DNA of 64,000 bases from Gloeobacter kilaueensis JS1 (lineage in GTDB: Bacteria; Cyanobacteriota; Cyanobacteriia; Gloeobacterales; Gloeobacteraceae). The position numbers and the translations under genes are program-made. Shown here in pieces: positions 33,576 through 43,764 of the stretch (position 1 is the stretch's first letter; every line of letters starts with the position of its first letter). The notes under the pieces were generated by a model. It did no database searches, had not been told where the DNA came from, and saw nothing but the letters and a program-made list of their open reading frames with translations. The stretch is from the NCBI RefSeq assembly GCF_000484535.1, contig NC_022600.1:3410001-3474000 (forward strand), read 5' to 3'.

Positions 33576-36056
33576 TCAGGGAGTGACGCGGAAGCGGAGG
33601 GCGCTCGTCGCCTTGCCCGCCGGGGTGACGACGACGATGCGGCCACTAACGGCTCCTGCGGGGACGGTGGCCTGAATCTGGCTGTCGGAGAGCACGGTGA
33701 ACTGGGCGTTCACCCGGCGCACGCCCTGCCCTTTGAACTGGACGGCAGTGGTACCGGTGAAACCTGTGCCGGTGATTGTCACTGGGCTACCGACCGGGCC
33801 GGAGCGCGGTAAGAGGTTGGTGATCGTTGGAGCGCCGGCAACGACCGTGGTATTGAGTAGCACCGTGACGCTACTGCTGTTCGCGTTGGCGGTGGCGAGG
33901 TCCGGCTTGTTGTCACCGTTCAAATCGCCCACCGTCACGGCAAGGGAGCCTGCACCGGCAGCAAATTCGCTGGAGGGGCCAAAATTGCCGTCGCCGCTGC
34001 CTGCGAGCACCGAGACGTTGTTGGTGTCGTGAAAATTGCCATTTGCCGTCGCAATATCGAGATCGCCGTCGGCGTCGAGATCGAAGAGGACCACAGAAGA
34101 AGGCTGACCGGCTGCCGGAAAGTTGCGGGCGGTTGCAAAGGTGCCATTGCCGTTGCTGAGCAGGATCGAGGCGCTGGCAGCGTCTCGGTTGGCAGTGACG
34201 AGATCGCCGTCGCCGTCCCTGTCGAGATCGCCGATCGCTACAGCGTAGGGGCCAGCCCCAACTGGCAGGGTGAGGGCGTTGGCAAAGCTGCCGTTGCCGT
34301 TACCCAGCAGCACCGATGCGGTGTTGTCAAAGAAGTTGGCCGTCGCCAGGTCGAGGTCGCCGTCCCCATCGATGTCTCCGGCGGCGATCGAAAAGGGACC
34401 ATCGCCGACCGTGAAGTTGGTGGCTGCGCCAAAGTTGCCGTTGCCGTTACCCAGCAGCACCGAGACGACGCCGGGGAAGTTGCCGGTGGAGGTGGCAATG
34501 TCGAGATCGCCGTCGCCGTCGAAATCCCCCAGGGTTACAGCGTAGGGCCGCACCGAGGCAGCAAAGTTGCGGGGTGCGGCGAAGCTGCCGTCGCCATTCC
34601 CCAACAGCACCGAGACCGTTCCAGGACTGGTGTTGTTGGCCGTCACCGCATCCAAGTCGCCGTCGCCGTCGAGGTCGCCCAGGGCAACGGCGTAGGGCCG
34701 GTAGCCAGTAGTAAAGACCTGGGGAGCGGCAAAGTTGCCGTCGCCTGTGCCCAGCAATACTGTGATGCTCGAAAAAAGATTGGCGCTCACCAGGTCGAGG
34801 TCGCCGTCGCCGTCGAGGTCACCCGCAGCGATCGAGACGGGATTTTCGGCTGTGGCAAAGTTCGTGGCGGCGGGGAAACTGCCGTCTCCTTTACCAATCA
34901 GTACTGAGACACTGCTACCTGCGCCGTCCGCGCTCACCAGGTCGAGTTTGCCGTCCTTGTCGATATCGAGGGCGAGCACCGCGTCCGGAATACCACCGGC
35001 GGCAAACGAACGGGCAGCAGCGAAAGTTCCATCTCCTTTGCCTGCAAGTACCGAAGCCGTTCCGTCGCCGTTGGCGCTCACAATATCCAGCTTGCGATCC
35101 GCGTTGAGGTCCGCGATATCGAGCGCTACCGGATTTCTACCAGCGGCAAAATTGCGGGCGGCGGTGAAACTGCCGTTGCCGTTGCCCAGCAGGACCGAGA
35201 CGTTGTTAGATCCAGAATTGGCCGTCGCCAGATCCAGATCGCCGTCGCCATCGAGGTCACCTGCTTTAACTGCGTAGGGGACGCTTCCGACCGCTGAGTT
35301 GACGGCAGGGGCGAAGCTGGCACTGCCGTTGTTGAGGAGCACCGAGACGCTGTTGGCTGCGAAGTTGGCCGTTGCCAGATCAATATCCCCGTCGCCGTCG
35401 AAGTCGCCCACATCGAGGGAGAGGGGCTTTTTGCCGACGGCGAAGGTGCGGGCAGGGGCGAAGGTGGCATTGCCGTTATTGAGCAAGACCGAGACCTGAT
35501 CGCGGCCTCTGAAAAAACCGCCGCTGTCGGTGGTGGCCAGATCCAGATCGCCGTCGCCGTCAAGATCAGCGATTTTCACCGAACCGGGCGCGCCCGAACT
35601 GCGGGCGTCGATGCGTCGGGCGGCAGCAAAGGTACCGTCGCCGTTGTTCAAGAAAACGGCCAGATCGCCCGCGCCATAAGTGTAGAGCTGGTAGTCGGCT
35701 GAGACGATATCGAGATCGCCGTCGCCATCGAGGTCTCCCACGGCGACCGAGAGGGCAAAATCACCCACCTGCAACGGCTGGGGTGCGCCGAACCCACCGC
35801 TGCCATTGTTGATCAAGACGGAGAGCGAACCGCCCGTAGTACTCACCGCCAGGTCGGGCCTGCCGTCGCCATTAAAGTCGCCGCTCGCCACAGCGGTCGG
35901 GTTAGAGTCGGTCGTGTAGCTGCGGGCAGCCTGAAAAGTGATCTGTGCCTGGCCAGGAGCGGCACAGATTGCCAGGGTCGCAGCCAGGCTGAGGCTGCCA
36001 AACCAGAGGCGAAACGACTGCTTGAGGGGCCATCCAAGTCCAGGGCTGGGTACCAT
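33576..36056 (-). CDS. secreted FG-GAP/VCBS repeat protein with IPT domain
   Basis: An 826-residue surface-type protein. The ATG at 36056 gives a signal peptide (ending APGQAQ); the frame upstream to 36176 lacks one. Fourteen Ca-binding blades of form GDLDGDGDLD occur between residues about 50 and 720, which suits two seven-bladed propellers. An IPT/TIG domain closes the C-terminus (PRSGPVGSPVTITGTGFTG). The DNA carries an internal repeat array. Adhesion or polysaccharide binding is likely. It lies downstream of three glycosyltransferases on the same strand. Confidence 0.92.
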   Translation of the reverse strand: MVPSPGLGWPLKQSFRLWFGSLSLAATLAICAAPGQAQITFQAARSYTTDSNPTAVASGDFNGDGRPDLAVSTTGGSLSVLINNGSGGFGAPQPLQVGDFALSVAVGDLDGDGDLDIVSADYQLYTYGAGDLAVFLNNGDGTFAAARRIDARSSGAPGSVKIADLDGDGDLDLATTDSGGFFRGRDQVSVLLNNGNATFAPARTFAVGKKPLSLDVGDFDGDGDIDLATANFAANSVSVLLNNGSASFAPAVNSAVGSVPYAVKAGDLDGDGDLDLATANSGSNNVSVLLGNGNGSFTAARNFAAGRNPVALDIADLNADRKLDIVSANGDGTASVLAGKGDGTFAAARSFAAGGIPDAVLALDIDKDGKLDLVSADGAGSSVSVLIGKGDGSFPAATNFATAENPVSIAAGDLDGDGDLDLVSANLFSSITVLLGTGDGNFAAPQVFTTGYRPYAVALGDLDGDGDLDAVTANNTSPGTVSVLLGNGDGSFAAPRNFAASVRPYAVTLGDFDGDGDLDIATSTGNFPGVVSVLLGNGNGNFGAATNFTVGDGPFSIAAGDIDGDGDLDLATANFFDNTASVLLGNGNGSFANALTLPVGAGPYAVAIGDLDRDGDGDLVTANRDAASASILLSNGNGTFATARNFPAAGQPSSVVLFDLDADGDLDIATANGNFHDTNNVSVLAGSGDGNFGPSSEFAAGAGSLAVTVGDLNGDNKPDLATANANSSSVTVLLNTTVVAGAPTITNLLPRSGPVGSPVTITGTGFTGTTAVQFKGQGVRRVNAQFTVLSDSQIQATVPAGAVSGRIVVVTPAGKATSALRFRVTP

Positions 36057-36189
36057 ACCACACCGTCGGAAGCGTAAACACCCAGAAGATACCAGCCGCC
36101 CTGCCCACAGTCGCGCATCCAGGATCACACGTTCACAAAAATTACCGACTGTTCCACAGAGCAACAACGCATACAAGAAGCCTGACAGA

Positions 36190-37413
36190 TTACAGGCCCG
36201 GCAAGACTGCCAGGATCTTCTCGCAGTAGGCTTTCCAGGTAATTTCCATTGCTCTCTGGCGCGCCTGTTGGCCCATCTGAATTGTCTCGGCGCGGCGGTC
36301 GGCGAACCAGTCGAGCTTTTCGGCCAGCTTTTCGGGGGAGCGAATCGGGACGAGAAAACCGGTCCGGCCCTCCTCGATCAGATCTTCGCCGCCGGTGTTG
36401 GGAGTAATTAAAAGCGGCAGGCCGCAAACCATCGCTTCCTGCTGGACCAGAGCGCGGCCCTCGACGATCGAAGGGAGGGCAAGCAGGTGGCAGCTCTGCA
36501 TCAGTTGGAGCACCAGGGCGTGGGGCCGGGGCGCTTCGTAGGTAAAATCCGGCAACTGGCGGCGGTAGAAAGGGAGCGGCAGCAGGGGCGTACCCAGCAC
36601 CACCAGTTCGATGTCAGAGCGTCCAAGCAGCCGGATCGCAGCGAACAGGTCGGCGAGCCCCTTGCGCTGGCTGAGGGATCCGGCAAAGAGCACCCGCAGC
36701 GGTCCGGTTTCAGATGCGGCCCGTTTCTTTGCGGCAAGGACCGGGGAGCCAAATTCAGCGACGACGCAGCGCTTGTCTTCGCGCACGCTCTCAGGCAGCG
36801 AATCGTACACAAACCGGCTCGGACAGATCACAACGTCCGCCAGGGCCAGTTCTTCGCTCTTGCGCTCGAGTTTGGCTTCCGAGTCGCGGGTGCCCACCAG
36901 GGTCGGCTCCCATTCGGGCAGGCGCTGGGCTTCCTCCTCCAACAATCGGCGGCTGGTCTGCCAGTAGGCGATGGGCAGGTCGTAGCAGCAGCCTAGACCA
37001 AGGCGGTGGGCGGCGCGGAAGGTTTCGAGGGCGGCATCCTCGTAGCAGTAGACAGCCTGGGCCCGATGTTCAGGGAGGCGAGCAGCAACGCGGCGGTCAA
37101 GATCCTGCCAGATCGCATCCACCGACGCCCAGCCCCGCTCGTGGGCAGTCAAAAAGCGCGGGCCGATGCGGGAGGCAAACAGGCGCACGCTCTCGCGCCA
37201 GGGCCGGGAGCGGATCTGCTGGACCGGTAGATCGTAGGTGCGGCGCAACAGTTCGCGGCGCAGAGGAGCCGGAGCGGCCCGCACGTACCAGTCGCCGGGT
37301 TGGACGGCAAGGGTGGTGTAGAAGGCGGCGAGTTTCTTTTGTGCCGCCAGGTGGGCAAGCAGGGCCCGCACGAACGGGTTGCCCGTCGGGTGACTTACCA
37401 GGACAGTGCTCAC
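36190..37413 (-). CDS. glycosyltransferase family 4 protein
   Basis: A 407-residue GT-B glycosyltransferase. The C-terminal donor-binding half is clear: LRVLFAGSLSQRKGLADLF, then LPSIVEGRALVQQEAMVCG with the EGRAL form of the EX7E motif, and NTGGEDLIEEGRTG. The N-terminal half carries acceptor-side features. It should add a sugar from a nucleotide donor during surface glycan synthesis. Its ATG overlaps the GT2 gene stop by four bases. Confidence 0.92.
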   Translation of the reverse strand: MSTVLVSHPTGNPFVRALLAHLAAQKKLAAFYTTLAVQPGDWYVRAAPAPLRRELLRRTYDLPVQQIRSRPWRESVRLFASRIGPRFLTAHERGWASVDAIWQDLDRRVAARLPEHRAQAVYCYEDAALETFRAAHRLGLGCCYDLPIAYWQTSRRLLEEEAQRLPEWEPTLVGTRDSEAKLERKSEELALADVVICPSRFVYDSLPESVREDKRCVVAEFGSPVLAAKKRAASETGPLRVLFAGSLSQRKGLADLFAAIRLLGRSDIELVVLGTPLLPLPFYRRQLPDFTYEAPRPHALVLQLMQSCHLLALPSIVEGRALVQQEAMVCGLPLLITPNTGGEDLIEEGRTGFLVPIRSPEKLAEKLDWFADRRAETIQMGQQARQRAMEITWKAYCEKILAVLPGL

Positions 37414-38228
37414 AATTGGCCGGTCCCGGCGGCCAGAGCGAGGGCACTCTTGATCGCGAGGGGCACGAAGACGGGGCAGGCAGTGCTCATCCGCCAGAAT
37501 TCGTGGCGGGCAAACCAGAGCCTGAGCCGGTGGCGGTCGCGCAGCAGCGGGGGACCGGTGCGGGTGATCGAGAGGTCGTGCTTGCGGTAGTAGTAGGACG
37601 GCCTGCGGAAGACGCGCACCTCATAGTTTTCGAGCAGAATCCAGAGGGCCATCGCCGTGTCGATGTGCTGGTTTTCGATGAGCGGCAGGCGGCGGACGGC
37701 CTCCCGGCGCAGCACAAAACTCGGAAAGTTGCCGAACCAGGAGGAGAGCCAGAGCCGCAGCCACTCGGGGCGCGAGCGTTCTTCGTAGCCTTCGAGCGGA
37801 TGGGTGGTGCTGCCGGTGGGCTTTCCTGCCGCGTCGATGTCAATCGCGTTGCTGGTGGTGAGGCCACGGCGGGAGTCGGCCACCAGCCAGTCCATCGCCT
37901 GCTCCAGGTGATGGGGCATCCAGATGTCGTCGTCGTTGTGGATGGCGACGAAGGGCGTGGCGATGGGCTGCAGGGCGAGATGATGGTGCTCGCACATCGT
38001 AAGCTGCCCGCCCCGGTAGACGTAACGGACCTGTTCGGGAGCAAAGTTCTCAGAAAATGCCTGGACTATCTTTTCGCAGCGGGCAGCACAGACCGGCTCG
38101 CTGGAGTTGTCGGAGACGAGCAGGTGCCAGTCGCTGAAGCGCTGCTCTGCGATCGAGGCGAGTGTCTGCACCAGGTAATCGGGCCGGTTGCGCGCCAGGA
38201 GCAAAATTGTCACAGCAGGCGATGCCAT
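37410..38228 (-). CDS. glycosyltransferase family 2 protein
   Basis: A 272-residue GT-A enzyme with the classic start VTILLLARNRPDYLVQTL, the donor loop WHLLVSDNSSEP and the metal-binding DDDIW in VAIHNDDDIWMP. It lies three bases after the upstream GT2 gene and overlaps the downstream GT4 gene, so three transferases form one operon. Sugar and acceptor unknown. Confidence 0.9.
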   Translation of the reverse strand: MASPAVTILLLARNRPDYLVQTLASIAEQRFSDWHLLVSDNSSEPVCAARCEKIVQAFSENFAPEQVRYVYRGGQLTMCEHHHLALQPIATPFVAIHNDDDIWMPHHLEQAMDWLVADSRRGLTTSNAIDIDAAGKPTGSTTHPLEGYEERSRPEWLRLWLSSWFGNFPSFVLRREAVRRLPLIENQHIDTAMALWILLENYEVRVFRRPSYYYRKHDLSITRTGPPLLRDRHRLRLWFARHEFWRMSTACPVFVPLAIKSALALAAGTGQL

Positions 38229-38231
38229 GCT

Positions 38232-39224
38232 TTAACTCTGCCTGAGGGCCAGCAATTGTTTCAAGCGGTCCTTGCTCCAGAGCCAGGCCCGGTTGTGCGT
38301 CCGCAATAGCGGCCCAAGGCCCAGACCCATCAGCACAAGCCGTCGGGTAAGTTCCGCCGATTCGCCCAACTCGCGCAACAGCGCGACGATCTGCTCGCGC
38401 TCTGCTGTACTGAAGGCGGGCGCATCGAGGACCGTAGCGTGCAGGAGCGCCAGCTGAATGCGCTGGCGGGTGAGGGGCGCGACATCCCAGCCTCGCCGCT
38501 TGAAAGCGGGGATGAGGCTTTCCTCGAAAACGCGGATCATCCCGCCCAACTCGTCGGCCTTGCGCCGGAAGCGCACCTGCTGGGCCGTATCCCAGACCCG
38601 GTAGGCAGCAAGAATCTGACTGGAATAGACGTTGCCCCAACCGGCGTCCGCCAGACGCACCGCCAGATCCCAGTCGTCGCAAAAATCCATGTCGAGCTTT
38701 AAGTAATCGACGCTCACCAGCGCCTCGCGCCGGAACAAACAGATATTCGCCGCCACCCGATAACCGCTCACCAGTGCCTGGAGGGATTCCTCGGCAGACT
38801 GGAAGCCGGTGGGGCGGGCGAGCCGCCGGATGCGCGTCACCCGGCCCTCTTCGTCGATCTGCTGCACGGCGGCGTGGGCGTAGCCCGCCTCGGGATGCTT
38901 TTGTAGTAGCTCGACGAGCACGGGCAGATAATCCGCAGCGAGCAGATCGTCGGAGTCGAGCTTGGCGATGTAGGTCGTGCGCGGCTGGCGGAGGATCCAG
39001 CGCGGGTTGCCCGACATGCCCAGGTTCCGCTCTTGCCGAAAGGCGCGCAGGTCCGGGTATTGCTGCTCTAAGCGGGAGACGAGGGCGGGGGTGGTGTCCG
39101 TACTCGCATCGTCCGACAACCAGACTTCCAATCCCTGCCAGTTCTGGCCGTAAGCGCTCTGCACCGCGCCTTCGAGGTAAGCAGCCTGGTTGTAGGTGGG
39201 GATGCAGACGGCGACGGAGGGCAT
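38232..39224 (-). CDS. glycosyltransferase family 2 protein
   Basis: A 330-residue GT-A enzyme. The ATG at 39224 starts the fold (MPSVAVCIPTYNQAAYLEGA); the open frame beyond it has no domain. It has WLSDDASTDTT and the metal motif KLDSDDLLAADYL. The C-terminal part has two helical segments. It is first in the transferase operon 36190-39224. Confidence 0.9.
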   Translation of the reverse strand: MPSVAVCIPTYNQAAYLEGAVQSAYGQNWQGLEVWLSDDASTDTTPALVSRLEQQYPDLRAFRQERNLGMSGNPRWILRQPRTTYIAKLDSDDLLAADYLPVLVELLQKHPEAGYAHAAVQQIDEEGRVTRIRRLARPTGFQSAEESLQALVSGYRVAANICLFRREALVSVDYLKLDMDFCDDWDLAVRLADAGWGNVYSSQILAAYRVWDTAQQVRFRRKADELGGMIRVFEESLIPAFKRRGWDVAPLTRQRIQLALLHATVLDAPAFSTAEREQIVALLRELGESAELTRRLVLMGLGLGPLLRTHNRAWLWSKDRLKQLLALRQS

Positions 39225-39469
39225 CAAAGACTGTTCCTGTTCTGGCCGCTCGATGCTTGAAACCCAATGTTTTGTACCGGCCACACACGCCAAGATACTC
39301 GATGCCTGCCAGATCCTGCCCCGCAGCTGCGCGGTGGAGGCAAGGCAGGCAGTTCTCCTGCCTGAGCCGTCAAAAATAGAACATTTGTCCATGTTTTCCG
39401 TAGTATACTGATTGACTGTGGCGTGCAGCGATGGGGCGGGGTCGAAATCCTGACGAGGACACCACAGGT

Positions 39470-42400
39470 ATGACCGAGCGCGTCTTTCACTTCAGCGACG
39501 ACAGATCGAACAAGTTCTGGGCGGTCACTCAGCTGGCAACTGGTTACACCGTCCGCTTCGGTCGGCAGGGAACTGCCGGACAGACGCAGAGCAAAGATTT
39601 TGCCACTGCCCAGGAGGCGGAACTGGCGAGCGCGAAGCTCATCTTCGAAAAGCTCAAAAAAGGCTACATCGAAGTTACCCCTCAAACAGCAGGCGACCAG
39701 GCCGACGTGATTGGGCCGGAACCTGCTGCACCCGTACCTGAAGCGCCCTCCGAACCCGCGACTGTCGTCTCAGCGCAACCGGCGCAGAGCGCCAGTCTTG
39801 AGCGGCAGTTGGACCTCGAAGCGCTCGACTGGCTCTGGGTGAGCGGTCCGCCGGAGCAGCCCTGGCCACAGCCCAGCCCGGCACCCTTTGATCGCGATCA
39901 TTGTCTGGATCGGCTGGCAGGTCTGGCCGAAGATTATCGGCGCTGGGAGCAGGCCCGGATTTCTGATTTTTTAAGCCCCGAGGAGGCGAGCTTCTGGCTC
40001 ACGGCGGCGGTGCTCATCGAAGTAGAGCACCTGCAACCGGCAGCAGCAGCGCGCAGGCTCGCCTCTCAGCCTCAGGAGGTACTGAGCGAAGAGCAGGTGC
40101 GGACGATAATCGCTGCCCTCGCCCATCATTCCGCCTACAGGCTGGCTGAGACGGCAATGGGCCTGCTCTGTAACCTGCCCTACTTCGAGCTGTTGCCGCA
40201 GCTGTGGGAGCAGGAGCCTTCCAGTTCTAACGAAGTCTCCTTTGGCAGGCGCTGCCTGGCTGTCTTCTGTGAACGTTTCCACACGCGGATTCTGCCCTAT
40301 CTGCTCCCGGCCCAGGTCACTTTGCTGCGCGCCTGGCTGCGCCCCCGGCTGACTGCGGCCCACTGGCCCCAGAGCTACTACGAGACGCCCTTCGAGTTTT
40401 TGCTCGCCGCCCAACTGGGCATGGCGGACGCCCTTTTGCCGGTGGTGGCCTCCTGGCCGGACGACCAGTACACCGCCCAGCCCTGGCACGATCACTACCA
40501 CCGCCCGCAAGCGATCATCTTCGGTCTGGGCGAGCGCGGGCAGATGAGCTATCACTTTCGTCGCCTCAAGCTCAAGCTCAAAGACGGCGAACAGGTGCGC
40601 GCCTGGCTGGCCCTCACTGGCTTCGACGACCTCGATATCGTTCGCGAGAGTGCCCTCGCCGCCGCCAACAAAGATCTGGCAGAAGATTTGGTGTCGGCCT
40701 TTGCCCGCACCGTCGCTCCCGAGGTGGCTCCGGCGATGTTCGAGCTGATGCTCTCCTCGAAGGCGTCGCGCCTTGCCCGCCAGTGGTTGCTTGCCCATCC
40801 CCAGCAGACGATTGCAGGACTGGTGCCCTTTGCCGTCATAAGCCGCAGCCGTCAGGCCGAAGGGGCGATCGATCTGTTGGGCAGTTTGGCAAAGCGGGGC
40901 TTCGAGCCGCAGCTGCGGGCTGAACTGGCCCGACAGGAACCGGCGGCGGCCCAGAAGCTCAGCGACGCTCTCTTCAACGCTTCCGCCCTGCCGCCATTTG
41001 AGGCGGCCACGACCCCGGACTGGCTGAAGGAGGGACTCGCCCGCGCCATGCCTGCCAAAAAGCCGATTACCTGGGTGACAGCGGCGGACCTGCCGCCCAT
41101 CGCCGCCCTGGGCCGGGTGCTCAACCCCGAGCAGACGGGGCTGGTGCTCGTCGCGCTGCAGCAGAGCAAAGACCAGCCCCAGCCGCTGGTGGTTGCCCTC
41201 AAGGCCCACGCCGAACCTGCCAGCCTCGATCGCTTTGCCTGGACACTTTTTGAGCGCTGGCTCCTCGAAGGTGGACCCTCTAAAGAAAACTGGGCAATGC
41301 AGGCGCTGGGCCACTTCGGTTCTGACACGAGTGCGCTCAAACTCGCGCCGCTGATTCGCGAATGGCCGGGCGAGAGCCAGCACCAGCGGGCGGTGGCTGG
41401 TCTGGAGTGCCTGCGCGCCATCGGCACCGACACGGCCTTGATGCAGATCAACGGCATCGCTCAAAAAGTCAAGTTCCAGGGCATCAAAAAGCGCGCCCAG
41501 GAGTGCATGGAGGCAATCGCCCAGGAACGGCACCTGAGCCGCGAACAGCTCGAAGATCGGATCGTGCCCGACTGCGGGCTGGATGAAAATGGCCGCCGCA
41601 GGTTCGATTTTGGTCCGCGCCAGTTTACCTTCACCCTGGGCGAGGGGCTCAAGCCGCTGGTGCGCGACAGCGACGGCAAGTTCAAAGGCGACCTGCCCAA
41701 ACCGGGCGCAAAGGACAGCGCCGATCTGGCCCAGCAGGCAGTCGCCGACTGGAAGCTCATCAAAAAGCAGGTGGCCGAAGTCGCCAAGATCCAGGCAGTA
41801 CGGCTGGAGCAGGCGATGGTGACAGGCAGGCGCTGGCAGAGTTCTGAGTTCGAGCTGTTGTTCGTGCGCCATCCGCTGATGAACTATCTGGCCCGGCTTC
41901 TGGTCTGGGGCGGGTTCGACGCTTCTGGCCAACTGGTTGCCGCCTTCCGGGTGAGCGAGGACCGGACACTGGCGGACAGCGAGGACAACCCCTTCGATCT
42001 AGCTGGGCTCGATCAGGTGGGCATCGTCCATCCGCTGATGCTGGACGAAGCGCAACTGACCGGTTGGGGGCAACTGTTCGCCGACTACGCGATCGTGCCG
42101 CCCTTTGCCCAGTTGGGCCGGCCCATCTACCGGCTCGAAGCAGGCGAGCGGCAGGCCAGCGAGATTACCCGCTTCGAGAAGATCGCCGTGCCCATGGTCG
42201 CCCTGGTACGCACCCTCGAAAATCTGGGCTGGGTGCGCAGCCAGTTGCACGATCATGGCGACTACACCGCCCACTGCAAGTACTTTCCAGGAGCCAACCT
42301 GACGGCGTTCGTGGGCGAGTGGGACGAGGTCTTCGTCGATCTGAGCGTGCAGATTGGCTCCGGCAAAGAAAAGCTCGACAGCTGCTGCTTTTTGGTGGGC

Positions 42401-42550
42401 CGCCACCTCGATCTCTACGACTACCCGACCAACAGCTGGCAGCGGCAGCACAAAGCTTACGAGATTCTGCCTCTGGCCCAGGTCGATCCGATCGCGCTGA
42501 GCGAAGTGCTCAAAGACCTGTACACGATTGCCGCAAAAGGAGAGCAGTAG
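39470..42550 (+). CDS. WGR-DUF4132 protein, MolR/YehI-like
   Basis: A 1026-residue protein. The ATG at 39470 begins a WGR domain (FHFSDDRSNKFWAVTQ, then YTVRFGRQGTAGQT). A long helical repeat region follows, and DUF4132 sits in the last third (RRFDFGPRQFTF, later HPLMLDEAQLTGWGQLF). The E. coli relative YehI/MolR lies next to a MoxR-type ATPase, and the same order is found here with the next gene. Its role is not settled; such sets have been grouped with ternary conflict systems. Confidence 0.85.
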   Translation: MTERVFHFSDDRSNKFWAVTQLATGYTVRFGRQGTAGQTQSKDFATAQEAELASAKLIFEKLKKGYIEVTPQTAGDQADVIGPEPAAPVPEAPSEPATVVSAQPAQSASLERQLDLEALDWLWVSGPPEQPWPQPSPAPFDRDHCLDRLAGLAEDYRRWEQARISDFLSPEEASFWLTAAVLIEVEHLQPAAAARRLASQPQEVLSEEQVRTIIAALAHHSAYRLAETAMGLLCNLPYFELLPQLWEQEPSSSNEVSFGRRCLAVFCERFHTRILPYLLPAQVTLLRAWLRPRLTAAHWPQSYYETPFEFLLAAQLGMADALLPVVASWPDDQYTAQPWHDHYHRPQAIIFGLGERGQMSYHFRRLKLKLKDGEQVRAWLALTGFDDLDIVRESALAAANKDLAEDLVSAFARTVAPEVAPAMFELMLSSKASRLARQWLLAHPQQTIAGLVPFAVISRSRQAEGAIDLLGSLAKRGFEPQLRAELARQEPAAAQKLSDALFNASALPPFEAATTPDWLKEGLARAMPAKKPITWVTAADLPPIAALGRVLNPEQTGLVLVALQQSKDQPQPLVVALKAHAEPASLDRFAWTLFERWLLEGGPSKENWAMQALGHFGSDTSALKLAPLIREWPGESQHQRAVAGLECLRAIGTDTALMQINGIAQKVKFQGIKKRAQECMEAIAQERHLSREQLEDRIVPDCGLDENGRRRFDFGPRQFTFTLGEGLKPLVRDSDGKFKGDLPKPGAKDSADLAQQAVADWKLIKKQVAEVAKIQAVRLEQAMVTGRRWQSSEFELLFVRHPLMNYLARLLVWGGFDASGQLVAAFRVSEDRTLADSEDNPFDLAGLDQVGIVHPLMLDEAQLTGWGQLFADYAIVPPFAQLGRPIYRLEAGERQASEITRFEKIAVPMVALVRTLENLGWVRSQLHDHGDYTAHCKYFPGANLTAFVGEWDEVFVDLSVQIGSGKEKLDSCCFLVGRHLDLYDYPTNSWQRQHKAYEILPLAQVDPIALSEVLKDLYTIAAKGEQ

Positions 42551-43642
42551 ATGGCGGACCCAAAATTGCAGCGCCCGGCGGCAGAGGCGCTCTACGCCGA
42601 CGAGCTGGAGCGGCTCGTGGCAGCGGACGGCGACGCGCCCCGGCCCGGTGGCTGGCGGCTCACCCCGCGCGGGGTGCTCAAATTTATCCTGGGCGACGAG
42701 GGGCTGGGCATTCGCGGCAAATTCGTCGGCAGCCGCAGTTTTCTGGAGCGCTGCGTCGTCGCCCTCGCCACCAATCGCGGCTTGATGCTCATCGGTGAAC
42801 CGGGCACGGCAAAAAGCTACCTGAGCGAACTACTGGCAGCGGCGATCAGCGGCGATTCGACCCTGACCATCCAGGGCAGTGCCGGGACGACCGAGGACAA
42901 CATCAAGTACTCCTGGAACTACGCGCTGCTGTTGGCAGAAGGACCGAGCGAGCGCTCGCTCGTCCCGGCTCCCATCTACCGGGGCATGGCGGCGGGCCAG
43001 ATTGTCCGCTTCGAGGAGATTACCCGCTGTCCCCTCGAAATCCAGGACACGCTGCTATCGATTCTCAGTGACCGGCTGATGAGCGTGCCTGAACTGCCCG
43101 AAAATGCCGACCGCACCCTCTACGCCAGGGTCGGCTTCAACGTGATCGCCACCGCCAACACCCGCGATCGGGGCGTCAACGAGATGAGCGCCGCCCTCAA
43201 GCGCCGCTTCAACTTCGAGACCGTCCAGCCCATCGCCGATCTGGCGCGGGAGATGGAACTGGTGCAGCGCGAAGCGAACCGGCTGCTGGAGCAGGCCCAG
43301 GTGCCGGTGAGCCTCGGGCCGGATCTGACCGAGGTGCTGGTGACGACCTTTCACGAGTTGCGCCGGGGCCAGACCACCGACGGCCACAGCCTCGAAGCGC
43401 TGAGTACGGTGATGAGCACCGCCGAAGCGGTTTCGGTGGGCTACGCCGCCGGTCTGCACGCCTACTACTACGACGGCGGAGCCCTTGCTCCCGACCATCT
43501 GGTGCAGAGCCTGGTGGGCTCGGCGATCAAAGATACCGCCGAGGATCTCAAAAAACTCCGCCACTACTTCAACCACGTCGTCCGGGAGCGCCGGGGCAAA
43601 AGCTGGCAGGGCTACTACGCCGCCCGCCACCACCTCGATTGA
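42551..43642 (+). CDS. MoxR-family AAA+ ATPase, YehL-like
   Basis: A 363-residue ATPase starting right after the stop of the MolR-like gene. Walker A is GEPGTAKS at residues 82-89, Walker B lies in [19 protein letters not shown], and the sensor region in [24 protein letters not shown]. MoxR ATPases usually remodel a partner that carries a von Willebrand domain. No vWA or SWIM protein follows, so the YehP and YehQ counterparts are missing from this locus. Confidence 0.88.
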   Translation: MADPKLQRPAAEALYADELERLVAADGDAPRPGGWRLTPRGVLKFILGDEGLGIRGKFVGSRSFLERCVVALATNRGLMLIGEPGTAKSYLSELLAAAISGDSTLTIQGSAGTTEDNIKYSWNYALLLAEGPSERSLVPAPIYRGMAAGQIVRFEEITRCPLEIQDTLLSILSDRLMSVPELPENADRTLYARVGFNVIATANTRDRGVNEMSAALKRRFNFETVQPIADLAREMELVQREANRLLEQAQVPVSLGPDLTEVLVTTFHELRRGQTTDGHSLEALSTVMSTAEAVSVGYAAGLHAYYYDGGALAPDHLVQSLVGSAIKDTAEDLKKLRHYFNHVVRERRGKSWQGYYAARHHLD

Positions 43643-43764
43643 CTTGTTCTGTCTCCTCTCGATGGGCAGAGCAAATGTACTCCTTTCGATAGAGAAAGAA
43701 TCTGAAGGTAAATACCGGCCAGCGGTTGCGGCTATGCTTTGGTTACGTTTTCTGTTGCATTACG

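Noticed and set aside
39971-41932. 653-codon minus-strand ORF
   Set aside because: It mirrors the MolR-like gene, has no recognisable domain and has shadow-type codon use.
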